Positions 1-9,325 of a DNA stretch of 64,000 bases are shown here, piece by piece; position 1 is the stretch's first letter, and each line of letters begins with the position of its first letter. This DNA is from Sutterella sp. (GTDB lineage: Bacteria > Pseudomonadota > Gammaproteobacteria > Burkholderiales > Burkholderiaceae_F): contig DYBN01000020.1 of NCBI GenBank assembly GCA_019418605.1, positions 1 to 64,000 on the forward strand. Reading direction: 5' to 3'. The notes below the pieces were generated by a model. It did no database searches. It had not been told where the DNA came from and saw nothing but the letters and a program-made list of their open reading frames with translations. Both the position numbers and the translations under genes were made by a program.

Positions 1-165
1 CTTGCAGAATAAGGGGTGACGGCATTTTTTCTAGCTCAAAACTCTAAAAGTCAGGCTTTTTTGCATTTTGAGGTTTTGTTGGCGACGCCGAAACCGCCGA
101 AATTGCGCGCGATTTCCCGGGGCCGCTGCCCGGGGCAGCAACAATTCCTCGTTATTTCGGCTGCA
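1..165. other. Left edge, no gene seen
   Basis: No convincing coding frame is seen in this stretch, which lies downstream of the transposase stop codon. It contains a short GC-rich inverted run near 118-140 and probably includes the 3' end of the insertion sequence. No terminal inverted repeat could be matched with the other side of the transposase gene. Confidence 0.4.
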
Positions 166-2040
166 TTACAAATCCTCCGCGCCTTCGGGGTCTGCGGCGG
201 GATTCAGGCCGAAGTCGGCTGCATCCTCCGGCCCCTCGGACTCTTCATCCTCCTCTGCAGCATCGATCGTCGCCTTCTCCGCCGACGGCACCGGCACGTT
301 CAAGACTTTGAAGAGCTCCTGCTTTCCGGCGTCAACCTCGTCAAACTTCCACCCGCCCGAAAACTGCGTCACATAGATGTTGTTGAGGCGCGCCAGCAGC
401 CTGGCGTCGCTGTCGCAGTACACGCGGTACTTCTTGTCCTCGCGTGCACTCTCGCTGTAGAGCCTGACTCGGGCCCGCACCATCGAGCCGACGGCAACGG
501 CGAGCATCTGCAAAAACAGCCTTCCTTCCCACGCCTGTGTCAAGTGAACCGCCGTGCGCCTGCAATGGGGCTGCGACATAAAGGCATTAAACGCCCGCGC
601 CGCCTCGTTGCGCTCGTAGTAAGCCGCGGCGCACTCAAGCGCATCGGCCGCGGAATCCGTGACAAGGACGCGCACGCCGGCATACCTCAGCGCCTTGTTG
701 ACCTTCTGCATGCTGATGCGCGCCTCGCCGCTCGCCTCATCGATGTCGACGTACCGCTCAATGATCCGGCTTTGCTCCTCCGTGAGATTCCGAGGATCCT
801 TCCTGTGCGCGGCGAGCGCCGCGAACAAATTCAGCCGCAGCCGGCGCCCCATCTCTTCACTGATGCTCTGGCTGTAATACATGTGCACCTGAAGCGGCCT
901 TGAGGTCTTCTTCTGCTGTCCCTTCCCCTTGATCGGAAATTCGTCACAGGGCCACTGAATCTTTGCGGCAACGGCGTTCTGATCAAGGTAGCCGATGCCG
1001 TTGTTCCAGTCCAGAAGCTCGCCGTAGTGCTCGTCGACAAGCGCCTTGACGGGGCTGTTGGCGTCTGTGCGGGTGCTGCTGATGAAACGCATGCCGCTGC
1101 GCAGCATGTCGTCTCGGTTCTTGTTCGAGCCACAGCCCTTGTCGGTCACCAAAATCACTTGGCTGCAATCGATTTTGAGCATGGCAAGCTCGGCAAGCGT
1201 GCTGCGAATCGCTCTGACATCGGGCGCGCTGCCGTCGAAGTTGCGGTAGTAGACCGGCTCCCCCGTCTGTTGATCCACCACCAGCAGGACATTGGCCTGA
1301 GGCATCGGCACGAGGTCCATGTCGTGCCCGCATTGAGCTGTGGAAATATTCTCCGAATACGAGAAGGCGGAGCTTGAGTCCAGAGCCCAGAAGCGCCGCT
1401 TCGTCATTGCACTGCCCTGCAGCTTGAGGGACTCCTCGCTGAGCACTTGCAGAAAACGGCTCACCTTGTCCTTGGTAATGCCTTGAAGCAGACGGCTGAT
1501 CGAACTGCTTTTGAGAGGTCGGCGCCACGGCAGCCACGTGCATTCTGCGAATTCCTCGAAATTGCAAAGCGACGAATCCCGGTTGATCACCAGGTAGTAG
1601 GCAAGCGACAAAAGCTTGAGATGCGCGTGGCAGTCGGAGAAGACGACCTTGAGCGCCTTGCCGAGCGCAGAAGATGCGGCGATCTGGTTGAGCGCCCAGC
1701 TCGCGCCGCCGTGCAGCCTGACGATGCACGCGGGTTTGGCCGCGATGAGCTTCTCCTCGTCAACGGGCTTGAACTCGAGCTTGCCTCCCTTGTGGCGGAA
1801 GACCCGGAACGCCTTCAGCTGCGGATACTGCTCGATGAAGGAATCCTTGAAGATGATTTCGCCGTAGTCGGCCCGCTCCTTGTCGGGGATGAACCGGCCG
1901 ACGGACTTCGTGTCTCCTTTGCCGCGTTTGGATACCTTGCTGGCCTTGTCCCACCGGTTCTTGTAGGTGAAGACGTATTTGTAGGGGCCGTTGCCGTTGA
2001 CGATGAGGCGGGGGAGCTCGGGCGGTGCGATGACAGGCAT
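166..2040 (-). CDS. IS1634/IS4-like family transposase
   Basis: This 624-residue protein resembles large DDE transposases of the IS1634 branch of the IS4 superfamily, which cut and paste their own element. An acidic residue in the ALDSSS context (about residue 221) and a second in VTDKGCGS (about residue 300) fit the first two catalytic positions; the third was not assigned with certainty. The C-terminus is a short acidic tail rich in Glu, Asp and Ala. The frame is intact and has its own promoter and a protective-looking hairpin upstream, so the copy could still be active. It sits next to a tRNA gene, a common landing place for mobile DNA. Family assignment is by overall resemblance; element ends and target duplication were not resolved. 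Confidence 0.8.
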   Translation of the reverse strand: MPVIAPPELPRLIVNGNGPYKYVFTYKNRWDKASKVSKRGKGDTKSVGRFIPDKERADYGEIIFKDSFIEQYPQLKAFRVFRHKGGKLEFKPVDEEKLIAAKPACIVRLHGGASWALNQIAASSALGKALKVVFSDCHAHLKLLSLAYYLVINRDSSLCNFEEFAECTWLPWRRPLKSSSISRLLQGITKDKVSRFLQVLSEESLKLQGSAMTKRRFWALDSSSAFSYSENISTAQCGHDMDLVPMPQANVLLVVDQQTGEPVYYRNFDGSAPDVRAIRSTLAELAMLKIDCSQVILVTDKGCGSNKNRDDMLRSGMRFISSTRTDANSPVKALVDEHYGELLDWNNGIGYLDQNAVAAKIQWPCDEFPIKGKGQQKKTSRPLQVHMYYSQSISEEMGRRLRLNLFAALAAHRKDPRNLTEEQSRIIERYVDIDEASGEARISMQKVNKALRYAGVRVLVTDSAADALECAAAYYERNEAARAFNAFMSQPHCRRTAVHLTQAWEGRLFLQMLAVAVGSMVRARVRLYSESAREDKKYRVYCDSDARLLARLNNIYVTQFSGGWKFDEVDAGKQELFKVLNVPVPSAEKATIDAAEEDEESEGPEDAADFGLNPAADPEGAEDL

Positions 2041-2071
2041 GTTGCTTCCTAGTTCCGTTATTTACGTAACT

Positions 2072-2100
2072 ATTATACCAGAGCAAAAGAAGGCCCGCAA
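2072..2100 (-). promoter_or_regulatory. Likely transposase promoter
   Basis: Read on the minus strand, TTGCGG (2100-2095) and a perfect TATAAT (2077-2072) are separated by 17 bases and lie about 30 bases upstream of the transposase ATG. This fits a sigma70-type promoter. Confidence 0.5.
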
Positions 2101-2142
2101 GCCAAAAACCCTTGATTTCATTGAGGTTTCTGGCCGCGGGCC
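2092..2142. repeat. Hairpin upstream of transposase
   Basis: GGCCCGC (2092-2098) and GCGGGCC (2136-2142) form a perfect 7-bp inverted repeat overlapping the transposase -35 region. Such hairpins often insulate IS transposases from read-through transcription; that role is inference. Confidence 0.4.
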
Positions 2143-2216
2143 GGTTTGATCAAGCTGTTATGGAACTAGAACTGCACAATTTGGGCAGCAACTCGTTCCT
2201 GAAAATCGCGGACAAC

Positions 2217-2249
2217 AAAAAACCCCGAAAGCCATAAGCCATCGAGGTT
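2217..2249 (-). terminator. Rho-independent terminator after tRNA-Thr
   Basis: On the minus strand AACCUCGA pairs with UCGGGGUU (one G-U wobble) and is followed by a run of U. It begins 27 bases after the tRNA CCA end. Confidence 0.65.
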
Positions 2250-2275
2250 CATTGCATCCCAAAAAATGGGGTTTG

Positions 2276-2351
2276 TGGTGCCGGTGAGAGGATTCGAACA
2301 TCCGACCTTCGCATTACGAATGCGCTGCTCTACCAGCTGAGCTACACCGGC
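2276..2351 (-). tRNA. thrW: tRNA-Thr (anticodon CGT)
   Basis: The minus strand folds as a 76-nt tRNA: acceptor stem GCCGGTG pairing with CACCGGC, D arm GCTC..GAGC, anticodon loop TTCGTAA with anticodon CGT (decodes ACG), a T arm with TTCGAATC, and an encoded CCA end. The body closely matches the Escherichia coli tRNA-Thr(CGT) pattern. Confidence 0.95.
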
Positions 2352-2822
2352 AACCAAGTTTTTTCTCAGAACTCCTCGCCCTGAGAGATGCGCATTTTAC
2401 AGAGCTTTTTCAAAATTGCAAGCCTCGCTCTCGAAAATTTTTCCGTTCAGCGAAATCCCGCCTGTCGGGCCTGCACGCGCGGCTCTCTGAAGCCCTCTCG
2501 GCAAGCGGTACCGAAGAAGCCCGCCCCCAAGGGGTATCCCCCAAGGATTTTCAAGCCGCCTTTACGCCCTCTATACTTGTCTGTTTGCAAAGCTTTTTTC
2601 GAGAAGCGGCGCGTGGTCTTTGACGGGCACGGATCTGCTCCCTTAAACCCTTTGACGCCGTTAAAAAGTCCTCTCGATTTTTTCCTTTGCGCCGGCCTTG
2701 GAGCACCGGTTTTTCCGGTCTGCGGCCGCGCGGGGGCGCTTTTGCCACTCGCTTTGCCTCAAGGCCGCCGCTTCACTTTTCTTTCTTCTCTTTGCCGGGA
2801 CTCTCCCGTCCGCACGACGCTC
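2352..2822. other. Intergenic region before SNF2 helicase
   Basis: About 470 bases separate the tRNA from the chosen helicase start. The helicase frame stays open here, but its translation (rich in Pro, Arg and Cys) does not look like protein, so I treat it as untranslated. TATACT at 2572-2577 is a possible -10 element. No RNA gene was recognised. Confidence 0.45.
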
Positions 2823-5800
2823 ATGCCTTTTTACAGAAACAGTCTGCAAAGCCCTGCCCCCAAGCCCTCGCAAGTTATGATCAGCGGCCGGTTTCCGTCC
2901 GTCCCGCACGGCGTTCTCTGTGCGCTCATCAACTTTCTCTTCCCGGATCTGATCACGAGCAACTGGAAAGCGCAGTCGTTTGCCGAAAACTGCGACATTT
3001 CAAAAAGGTCGCTTTTAAACTACATCTCAAAACACGATGAGAGGTCGCGCTTTGCCGTGGGCTATGACGACTACTTCGGCGTCGCCCTGTCCAAAGTCCC
3101 CCATTCTTACATCGTGCCCTACTATCCCAATGACGTCGATTTCAAAAAGATCGTCACGACGCTTGCGCCGCGTCACGTTGTCGAAGTCCTGCAGCGCGTC
3201 CCCAAGGTTCTGGGAAACACTTCGGGCTCCAACGAAAAATACTACGCGGCAAGAGCCGACTTCCTGATCCGCGTGATGCATGCGCTCAAAAGGGACCTCT
3301 CCGAAGACGACGATCTTTCCCTGTCGAAGAAAGACCAAAAGCTTGTCAAAGAGTTTTGGGAGGCCAACGAGGAGCGCATCCGCAAGGTCGACGCCTATGA
3401 CTCAAAGAATGGGTACGACTACGACTTAAGCCTCATGAAAGAGGCAACCTGCCAGCTGCGCTTTAACGGCAGCCGCATCGACAACGAACTGCAGCCCTAC
3501 TGGCTTTTGCTTGCCATCGACTCGGAGCTCACCGAAGGCCTCGGAGGGCTCAATGCGCTGGAGGCGCGCTGTTTTGTGGAAAATTTCGTGCCGCCCAGAA
3601 ACAATCTGCTCGATGTGCAGGTCTGGGAAAACATCGAGCGCTTCACGGCCGGGCGCATCAAGGAGGGCGAGACAGTCTGGGGAGCGCTGCACGATGAAGC
3701 GGTCCTGCACACGTTTTACAGCCTGGGCAGGCCTCGGGAGGCGGGGCAAAAGGTTTGCGTGCCGGCCGGGCGCGCCGGGCTCATCATCTCGGCCGTGAAC
3801 GCGACTTTAAATGGCCAGAGCTCTCAGGCCGTGCGCGACATGCGCGCAGCCCTGCGCGTGGAATCCGCCCAAGGGCAAAACCGGCAGCGCGTCTTCAAAG
3901 GCGCCATTGAGAACTTTCTCTTCGGCCTCATGCTCTACAACGACAGGAAGGCGACGCTAACGGCCAAAACGCTCGCCTCGTTTGCGAAAAATGACTATTC
4001 CGACAGCGCCTACACCTCGGCCCTGCCCATTTTTGCGAGCATGAGCGTTTTTAACAAAACGGAAACCGACGCCGTCAGGCGCATGCGCCGGTTCTTCGAC
4101 CACACCTACGATGAAGCCCCGCGCGAGCGCTCGGCCTATTCCGGGCCGCGCACCTCGCGTGACGTAGGGCTCAACCGGTCGCTATTTGCCCTCGTCTCGG
4201 CCAATTTCCACTTCTGCGAGCCCACGCAAGAAGACCTTGTCCTCATTCGGGAAGACTTTGAAAAGAGCCCGCTCTTTGAAAAGATGCTCGAGAGCGCGCT
4301 CAGCTCCGAGGGCGGCGGCGCTCTTTTGTCCGACGAGCTCGGCATGCCCTCGCTGCTGCCATCCGTCAAAAAAGTCGCCCCGTGGGAGCAGGCCCTTGAG
4401 CGCATCCTGCAGGCCTGCGAGGAGAGCAGGCAGAGTGCCGACAAGAACAAGAAAAAGCCCCTCAAGCTTGAGCGCGTGGCCTACTATGTCGACACCGACT
4501 ATCTGTCCTACACGCCCTTCGTGGAGCGCTCCAAGGACGGCGTGAACTGGAAGATCGGACGCCGCATTGCGCTCAAGACCTTTGCCGAGGGCAACCTTGA
4601 CATCATGACCGCGCAGGACAAGGCGGCGGCCAAATTCGCCGATGTCGGCTGGTACGGCTCGAGTCTGAGAGGAGCGGCCGCCACCTATGCCCTGATCGGG
4701 CACCCCGCCGTTTACGACGCTTCGGATCCCGACACGCACATTCAAATCGTCGAAAGTCCCTTGAAGATTGAAGTCAAGGACACGAGCGAAGGCTATGAGA
4801 TCACAACCAACATCGACGCCAAGCGCGAAAAGAACCCCAACGACCTCATCTTCATCGACACCTCGCAGGAGGGCATGATCGGCGTCACCACGCTCACGCA
4901 GCAGCAGCAGACGCTCCTGCAAAACCTCAACGACGTGCGCAAGCTGCCAAAGGCAGCCGCCGGCATGCTCACCAAGGTGCTGCAATTCGCAAGCGAAAAC
5001 TCGATTGTTCAAAGCAGCCTTTTGAAGGACACGGGGCTATTGGCGCGCCAGAAGGCCGACACCCGCATCACGCTGCAGTTCAAGCCTTCGGTAGAGGTCA
5101 AGGGCTTCTACGAGGCGGGCGCCGTCGTGCGGCCCGTGCCCGGCGCGCGCGTGGTCTGCACCCCGGCCAAGGGCCTCTCGTCGCTGACGGTGGCCGTCGA
5201 CAACGGCAACGTGCAGGTCGAGCGCGACCTCAAGGCCGAAAAGAAAAACTTCGACGTGCTTGAAGCCGGGCTCGAGAAGTTCAACGGCTGCCGCTTTGAA
5301 CCTGAAGCCTGGCTCCTTGATCCCTCGGAGTGTCTTGAAATGCTGCTGGTGCTGCGCGAAGACGCCGCACTTCAAAAGATCGTCAACATCGAGTGGCCCG
5401 AGGGCGAAAAGTTTCGCGTCTCCTCCACCCGGCTTGACTTCAGCAGCCTCAAGCTTTCCGTGCACAGCGTGGGACAGTGGTTTGAGCTTGAAGGGGCGAT
5501 TAGCATCGACGGCCGCAAAAAGCTCAAAATCGGCGAGCTTCTTGACCGCATCAGCAATGCAAACGGCAACTTCGTTTCGCTTGGCGACAACGAATACCTG
5601 GCGCTTACCGACTCGCTTAGAAAGCAGCTTGAAGCTCTCAAAGACGTCGCGCAGGGCGGCGCCGACAAAAAGCGCATCTCGGCCTTTAACGGCGCGCTCG
5701 TTTCGGCTCTTGAAGAGGGCGGCGCCCAAGTGACGGCCGACAAGGCCTTTGAGGAGATGCGCAAAAAGATCGAAGAGGCCGCAACGCTCAAGCCCGTCGT

Positions 5801-7199
5801 TCCCGCCGTGCTCAACGCCGAGCTGCGCCCCTATCAGATCGAGGGCTTCAAGTGGATGATGCGTCTTGCCGCCTGGGACGCGGGCGCGATCCTTGCCGAC
5901 GACATGGGCCTTGGCAAGACCGTGCAGACGATCGCCGTGTTGACCGCCCGGCGCACCAAGGGGGCCTCGCTTGTCGTCGTACCCACGGCCGTGCTCGTCA
6001 ACTGGCAGGATGAAATCTCGCGCTTTGCCCCGGGCTTGAAGCAGGTGGTTTTAAACAATGCCGAAAACCGCGCCGAGCTTTTGGCCAATGTTGCCAAAAA
6101 CGGCCGCGGCACGGTGCTTCTGACCACCTACGGGGTCATGGCTAGCGAAATCGAGGCAATCGCCCGGGTGCGCTGGGCAAACGCGGTCTTTGACGAAGCG
6201 CACAACATCAAGAACCGCCAGACCAAGAGCTTTAAAGCGGCCACGCAGATTCAGGCCGACTTCCGGATCATGCTCTCGGGCACGCCGCTGCAAAACCACC
6301 TCACGGAAATCTGGTCGCTCTTTGAAATTGCCGTGCCGGGGCTGCTTGGGAGCTTTACAAGCTTTTCCGAGCGCTTTGTGCTGCCCGTCGAGCGCGACGG
6401 CGACCGAGACCAGCAGCGGCTTCTCAAGCGCATCATCTCGCCCTTTATCCTGCGGCGCACGAAGACGAGCGTGCTCGAAGAGCTTCCCGAAAAGACCGAA
6501 GTGACGCTGCGCGTGGCGCTCTCAGAGGAAGAAAAGGCGCTCTACGAAACCATCCGCGAGCGGGCCGAGGCGAGCCTCTCGACGGGCGACATCAACCCGG
6601 TGCAGGCGCTTGCCGTTCTCACAAAGCTGCGGCAGGCGGCCTGTGCGCCGCAGCTGGTCGACGCAAAGCTTCCGATTGCCTCTTCAAAGACCGCGGCCTT
6701 CCTGCGGCTTGCAGAAGAGCTGATCGAAGGGCGCCACCGCGCGCTTGTCTTCAGCCAATTTACGAGCCACCTTGCGCTCATTCGCAAGGCGCTCGATGAA
6801 AAGGGCGTGAAGTACCTCTATCTTGACGGCTCGAACACGCCCGCTGAACGCGCAAAGTTGGTCGATGCCTTTGAAACGGGCGAGACGCCCCTTTTCCTCA
6901 TCAGCCTCAAGGCGGGCGGCACGGGCCTTAACCTCACGGCGGCCGACTACGTCATTCACCTCGATCCGTGGTGGAACCCCGCCATTGAGGAGCAGGCAAG
7001 CGATCGGGCCTACCGCATCGGTCAGGAGCGGCCGGTGACGATCTACCGGCTCATTGCCGAGGGGACGGTCGAAGAGAAGATCCTGAAGCTGCACGGCACG
7101 AAGAAGTCGCTTGCCGACGCGTTGCTCGAAGGCACTGAGATGTCAAGCCGCCTGGGCAAGAAGGAAATCCTCGAGCTACTTGCGCTCGCAAGGGCTTAA
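2823..7199 (+). CDS. Large SNF2-family DEAD/DEAH helicase
   Basis: The protein has 1458 residues from the ATG at 2823; an ATG at 2877 is an alternative. The C-terminal ~460 residues form a complete SNF2/RapA-type ATPase: YQIEGFKWM, Walker A DDMGLGKT (about 1026-1033), DEAH (about 1124-1127), LSGTPLQN, then a helicase-C domain with VFSQF, SLKAGGTGLNL, WWNP and SDRAYRIGQ. Such proteins use ATP to translocate on double-stranded DNA and remodel bound protein. The first ~1000 residues match no domain I recognise; no zinc-finger SWIM motif is evident. The gene stands alone between the tRNA and modC, so context does not reveal its partner. Bacterial SNF2 proteins occur both in housekeeping and in phage defence; neither role is shown here. 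Confidence 0.9.
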   Translation: MPFYRNSLQSPAPKPSQVMISGRFPSVPHGVLCALINFLFPDLITSNWKAQSFAENCDISKRSLLNYISKHDERSRFAVGYDDYFGVALSKVPHSYIVPYYPNDVDFKKIVTTLAPRHVVEVLQRVPKVLGNTSGSNEKYYAARADFLIRVMHALKRDLSEDDDLSLSKKDQKLVKEFWEANEERIRKVDAYDSKNGYDYDLSLMKEATCQLRFNGSRIDNELQPYWLLLAIDSELTEGLGGLNALEARCFVENFVPPRNNLLDVQVWENIERFTAGRIKEGETVWGALHDEAVLHTFYSLGRPREAGQKVCVPAGRAGLIISAVNATLNGQSSQAVRDMRAALRVESAQGQNRQRVFKGAIENFLFGLMLYNDRKATLTAKTLASFAKNDYSDSAYTSALPIFASMSVFNKTETDAVRRMRRFFDHTYDEAPRERSAYSGPRTSRDVGLNRSLFALVSANFHFCEPTQEDLVLIREDFEKSPLFEKMLESALSSEGGGALLSDELGMPSLLPSVKKVAPWEQALERILQACEESRQSADKNKKKPLKLERVAYYVDTDYLSYTPFVERSKDGVNWKIGRRIALKTFAEGNLDIMTAQDKAAAKFADVGWYGSSLRGAAATYALIGHPAVYDASDPDTHIQIVESPLKIEVKDTSEGYEITTNIDAKREKNPNDLIFIDTSQEGMIGVTTLTQQQQTLLQNLNDVRKLPKAAAGMLTKVLQFASENSIVQSSLLKDTGLLARQKADTRITLQFKPSVEVKGFYEAGAVVRPVPGARVVCTPAKGLSSLTVAVDNGNVQVERDLKAEKKNFDVLEAGLEKFNGCRFEPEAWLLDPSECLEMLLVLREDAALQKIVNIEWPEGEKFRVSSTRLDFSSLKLSVHSVGQWFELEGAISIDGRKKLKIGELLDRISNANGNFVSLGDNEYLALTDSLRKQLEALKDVAQGGADKKRISAFNGALVSALEEGGAQVTADKAFEEMRKKIEEAATLKPVVPAVLNAELRPYQIEGFKWMMRLAAWDAGAILADDMGLGKTVQTIAVLTARRTKGASLVVVPTAVLVNWQDEISRFAPGLKQVVLNNAENRAELLANVAKNGRGTVLLTTYGVMASEIEAIARVRWANAVFDEAHNIKNRQTKSFKAATQIQADFRIMLSGTPLQNHLTEIWSLFEIAVPGLLGSFTSFSERFVLPVERDGDRDQQRLLKRIISPFILRRTKTSVLEELPEKTEVTLRVALSEEEKALYETIRERAEASLSTGDINPVQALAVLTKLRQAACAPQLVDAKLPIASSKTAAFLRLAEELIEGRHRALVFSQFTSHLALIRKALDEKGVKYLYLDGSNTPAERAKLVDAFETGETPLFLISLKAGGTGLNLTAADYVIHLDPWWNPAIEEQASDRAYRIGQERPVTIYRLIAEGTVEEKILKLHGTKKSLADALLEGTEMSSRLGKKEILELLALARA

Positions 7200-7201
7200 G
7201 G

Positions 7202-7252
7202 TCCCCGCTCGTCCGCTCGTCCGCTCGCCCTCTCGCCCTCTCGTCCTCTCCC
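7202..7252. repeat. Degenerate 8-bp tandem repeat
   Basis: About six tandem units related to CGCTCGTC, CGCTCGCC and CTCTCGTC follow the helicase stop codon immediately. They lie outside the coding sequence. Confidence 0.6.
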
Positions 7253-7330
7253 GCCCGGCAAAGCCCGGGCGGCAAGCCCGCCCGAGGGCCTCTCCAATGG
7301 CCGAGGGCTTTTTCCCTTCTTTTCACCCGC

Positions 7331-7359
7331 AAAAAAACCCGCGCGAAGCGGGCTTTTTT
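7331..7359. terminator. Bidirectional terminator
   Basis: An A-run, a CCCGC/GCGGG hairpin and a T-run lie between the convergent helicase and modC genes, so the structure can serve both strands. Confidence 0.7.
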
Positions 7360-7378
7360 GCGGCTGCCGGGCGATCGC

Positions 7379-8506
7379 TTAATGCACCGCCACGGACTTG
7401 ACCTGCGCCCAGAGCTCAATGCCTGGGGCGATTCCAAGTTCATGAACCGCGCGCGCGGTGACTTCGGCAAGAATGAGCGTGCCGCCCGCGTCAAGCTCAA
7501 CGAGCCGGCGGGAGTCGTCGGCCCCGGGCAGGATTTCCGCGGCGCGGCAGGAAAAGACGTTCTGAATGCTGGTCATCGAGGGCTTTTCGGTCGAAATCGA
7601 GACGTTGTCGGCCTCAAGCATCAGGCGCAGGTCGCTTCCGATGTCCGCGCCGTTGTCGTGCACCCAGAAGGAGGCGCCGCCCGACTGGGCCTTGATGAGT
7701 CCCCAGCGGCTGTCGCGCTCGGTGACGCGCGCCACAACGAGAGAGGACTTTTGCGCGCTGCTTCCCGTCTGGCGGCTCAAGGCATGCCAGACGCTTGCCA
7801 CGGGCCCGGCCTCGAGCACGCGGCCGTTTTCCATCACGACGAGCGTATCGGCAAGCCGCAGCACCTCCTCTTCGGAGTGCGTCACGTAGATCACGGGGAT
7901 GTTGAGCTCGCGCTTGATGCGCTCAAGCCAAGGCATGATCTCAAGGCGCCGCGCGTGATCAAGGGCCGCCAACGGCTCGTCCATCAAAAGCGCCGTGGGC
8001 CTGATGGCAAGCGAGCGGGCGATGGCGCAGCGCTGCCTCTCGCCTCCTGAGAGTTCATTGGTGCGGCGCTCAAGCAAATGCCCGATGCCAAGGAGTTCGA
8101 CGGCCTGCGCCAAGCGCTTTTCGCCGTCGGGGTCCTTTCTTCTTTTCAGTCCGTAGGTGATGTTGTCCCTGACGTTGAGGTGCGGGAAAAGGCTTGCTTC
8201 CTGAAAGACATAGCCCAGGCGCCGCTCGCAGGTGGGAACGAAGATTTTCCTTTCATCGTCCTGCCAGAGGCTGCCCGCGATGCGCACGAAGCCGCGCGCG
8301 TGCTCAAGGCCCGCCGCGCTTCTTAACACCGTCGTCTTGCCGCAGCCCGAGGGGCCGAAAAGCGTGGTGACGCCTCCGGGCTTGACGGCGATGTCGACGT
8401 CAAGCGAAAAGCCGCCAGGGCGCTTGAGGCTGATGCGGATGCGATCGTCCTCGTCTGCGGCCTGCGGCCTTGTGTTTTCGTTGTGCGGTTTGACGGCCTC
8501 ACTCAT
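7379..8506 (-). CDS. modC: Molybdate ABC transporter ATP-binding protein
   Basis: The ATPase of the ModABC molybdate importer has 375 residues from the ATG at 8506. Walker A GPSGCGKT lies at 51-58, the signature LSGGE at 152-156, and Walker B reads LLMDEPLAALD. The C-terminal third carries a MOP/TOBE-like molybdate-sensing region, usual for ModC. A TTG at 8584 that overlaps the modB stop would add about 26 residues; this extension is unlike ModC proteins, so the ATG is preferred, although the TTGA overlap could be genuine translational coupling. It is the third gene of modA-modB-modC and probably shares their molybdate control. Confidence 0.93.
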   Translation of the reverse strand: MSEAVKPHNENTRPQAADEDDRIRISLKRPGGFSLDVDIAVKPGGVTTLFGPSGCGKTTVLRSAAGLEHARGFVRIAGSLWQDDERKIFVPTCERRLGYVFQEASLFPHLNVRDNITYGLKRRKDPDGEKRLAQAVELLGIGHLLERRTNELSGGERQRCAIARSLAIRPTALLMDEPLAALDHARRLEIMPWLERIKRELNIPVIYVTHSEEEVLRLADTLVVMENGRVLEAGPVASVWHALSRQTGSSAQKSSLVVARVTERDSRWGLIKAQSGGASFWVHDNGADIGSDLRLMLEADNVSISTEKPSMTSIQNVFSCRAAEILPGADDSRRLVELDAGGTLILAEVTARAVHELGIAPGIELWAQVKSVAVH

Positions 8507-8580
8507 GCCTGTTAGCTCTGTCCCTTGGGGCTTGTGGAAAAAAAATTTTGAATGGTGAAAGGCGCTCTTTTTTTGAGAAA

Positions 8581-9276
8581 TCAAACGGGAGCGTCGGCTG
8601 CGGTTCCCGTGCGCCTTGCGCTGCGGTTAAAAAGCGTCACGGCCAGCAGCACGCAAAACGAGAAGACGAGCATGCCGCCCGCAAGCAGATGCGCCTTGTC
8701 GTACTCCATGGCCTCCACAAACGTGTAGATCTCGGTGGAGACAACCTGGGTCTTGCCGGGGATGTTGCCGCCGATCATGAGCACGACGCCGAATTCGCCG
8801 ATGGTGTGCGCAAAGGTGAGCACGACGGCGGTAAAAAACCCCGGGCGTGCCAGGGGAAGAATGACGGAGAAAAAGGCGTCGATGGGCTTGGCGCCCAAGG
8901 TGGCCGCAACCTCCATGGGGCGCGGTCCGATCGACTCAAAGGCGCCCTGCAGAGGCTGCACGGCAAATGGGAGCGAATAAATGATCGAGCCCACGACAAG
9001 GCCTGGAAACGTAAAGGTCAAAAGCCCCAGGCCCATGGACTGCGTGAGCTGCCCCAGGGGCCCGTGCGGGCCCAGCGCCACGAGAATGTAAAAACCCAGC
9101 ACCGAAGGCGGCAGCACCAAAGGCAGCGTCACCAGGGCCGTCACAGGCGCGCGCAGAGGACTTTTCGTGCGCGCAATCCACCACGCCAGAGGCGTGGCGA
9201 CGACAAGCAGCACAATGGTGGTGATGGCCGCAAGCTCAAGGCTCAGCCACACGGGCTCTAGAGAAATTTCGGACAT
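8581..9276 (-). CDS. modB: Molybdate ABC transporter permease
   Basis: This 231-residue inner-membrane protein has about five to six hydrophobic segments and a permease (EAA-type) loop near [18 protein letters not shown], as in ModB and related sulfate/molybdate permeases. It forms the channel through which molybdate released from ModA passes, driven by ModC. It follows modA by about 50 bases and abuts modC. Confidence 0.93.
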   Translation of the reverse strand: MSEISLEPVWLSLELAAITTIVLLVVATPLAWWIARTKSPLRAPVTALVTLPLVLPPSVLGFYILVALGPHGPLGQLTQSMGLGLLTFTFPGLVVGSIIYSLPFAVQPLQGAFESIGPRPMEVAATLGAKPIDAFFSVILPLARPGFFTAVVLTFAHTIGEFGVVLMIGGNIPGKTQVVSTEIYTFVEAMEYDKAHLLAGGMLVFSFCVLLAVTLFNRSARRTGTAADAPV

Positions 9277-9325
9277 GCCGCCTCGGTGTCGGGATTGACG
9301 AAAAAAGCTCAGGCAAGGGGCTATG

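Noticed and set aside
2047..2170. CTAGTTCC/GGAACTAG inverted repeat near the transposase start as IS terminus
   Set aside because: Both arms lie on the same side of the transposase gene and no matching arm exists near 1-165, so they cannot be the two element ends.
2388..2822. N-terminal 145-residue extension of the SNF2 helicase
   Set aside because: Composition (Pro, Arg, Cys rich) is unlike protein, no ribosome-binding site, and a promoter-like TATACT lies within it.
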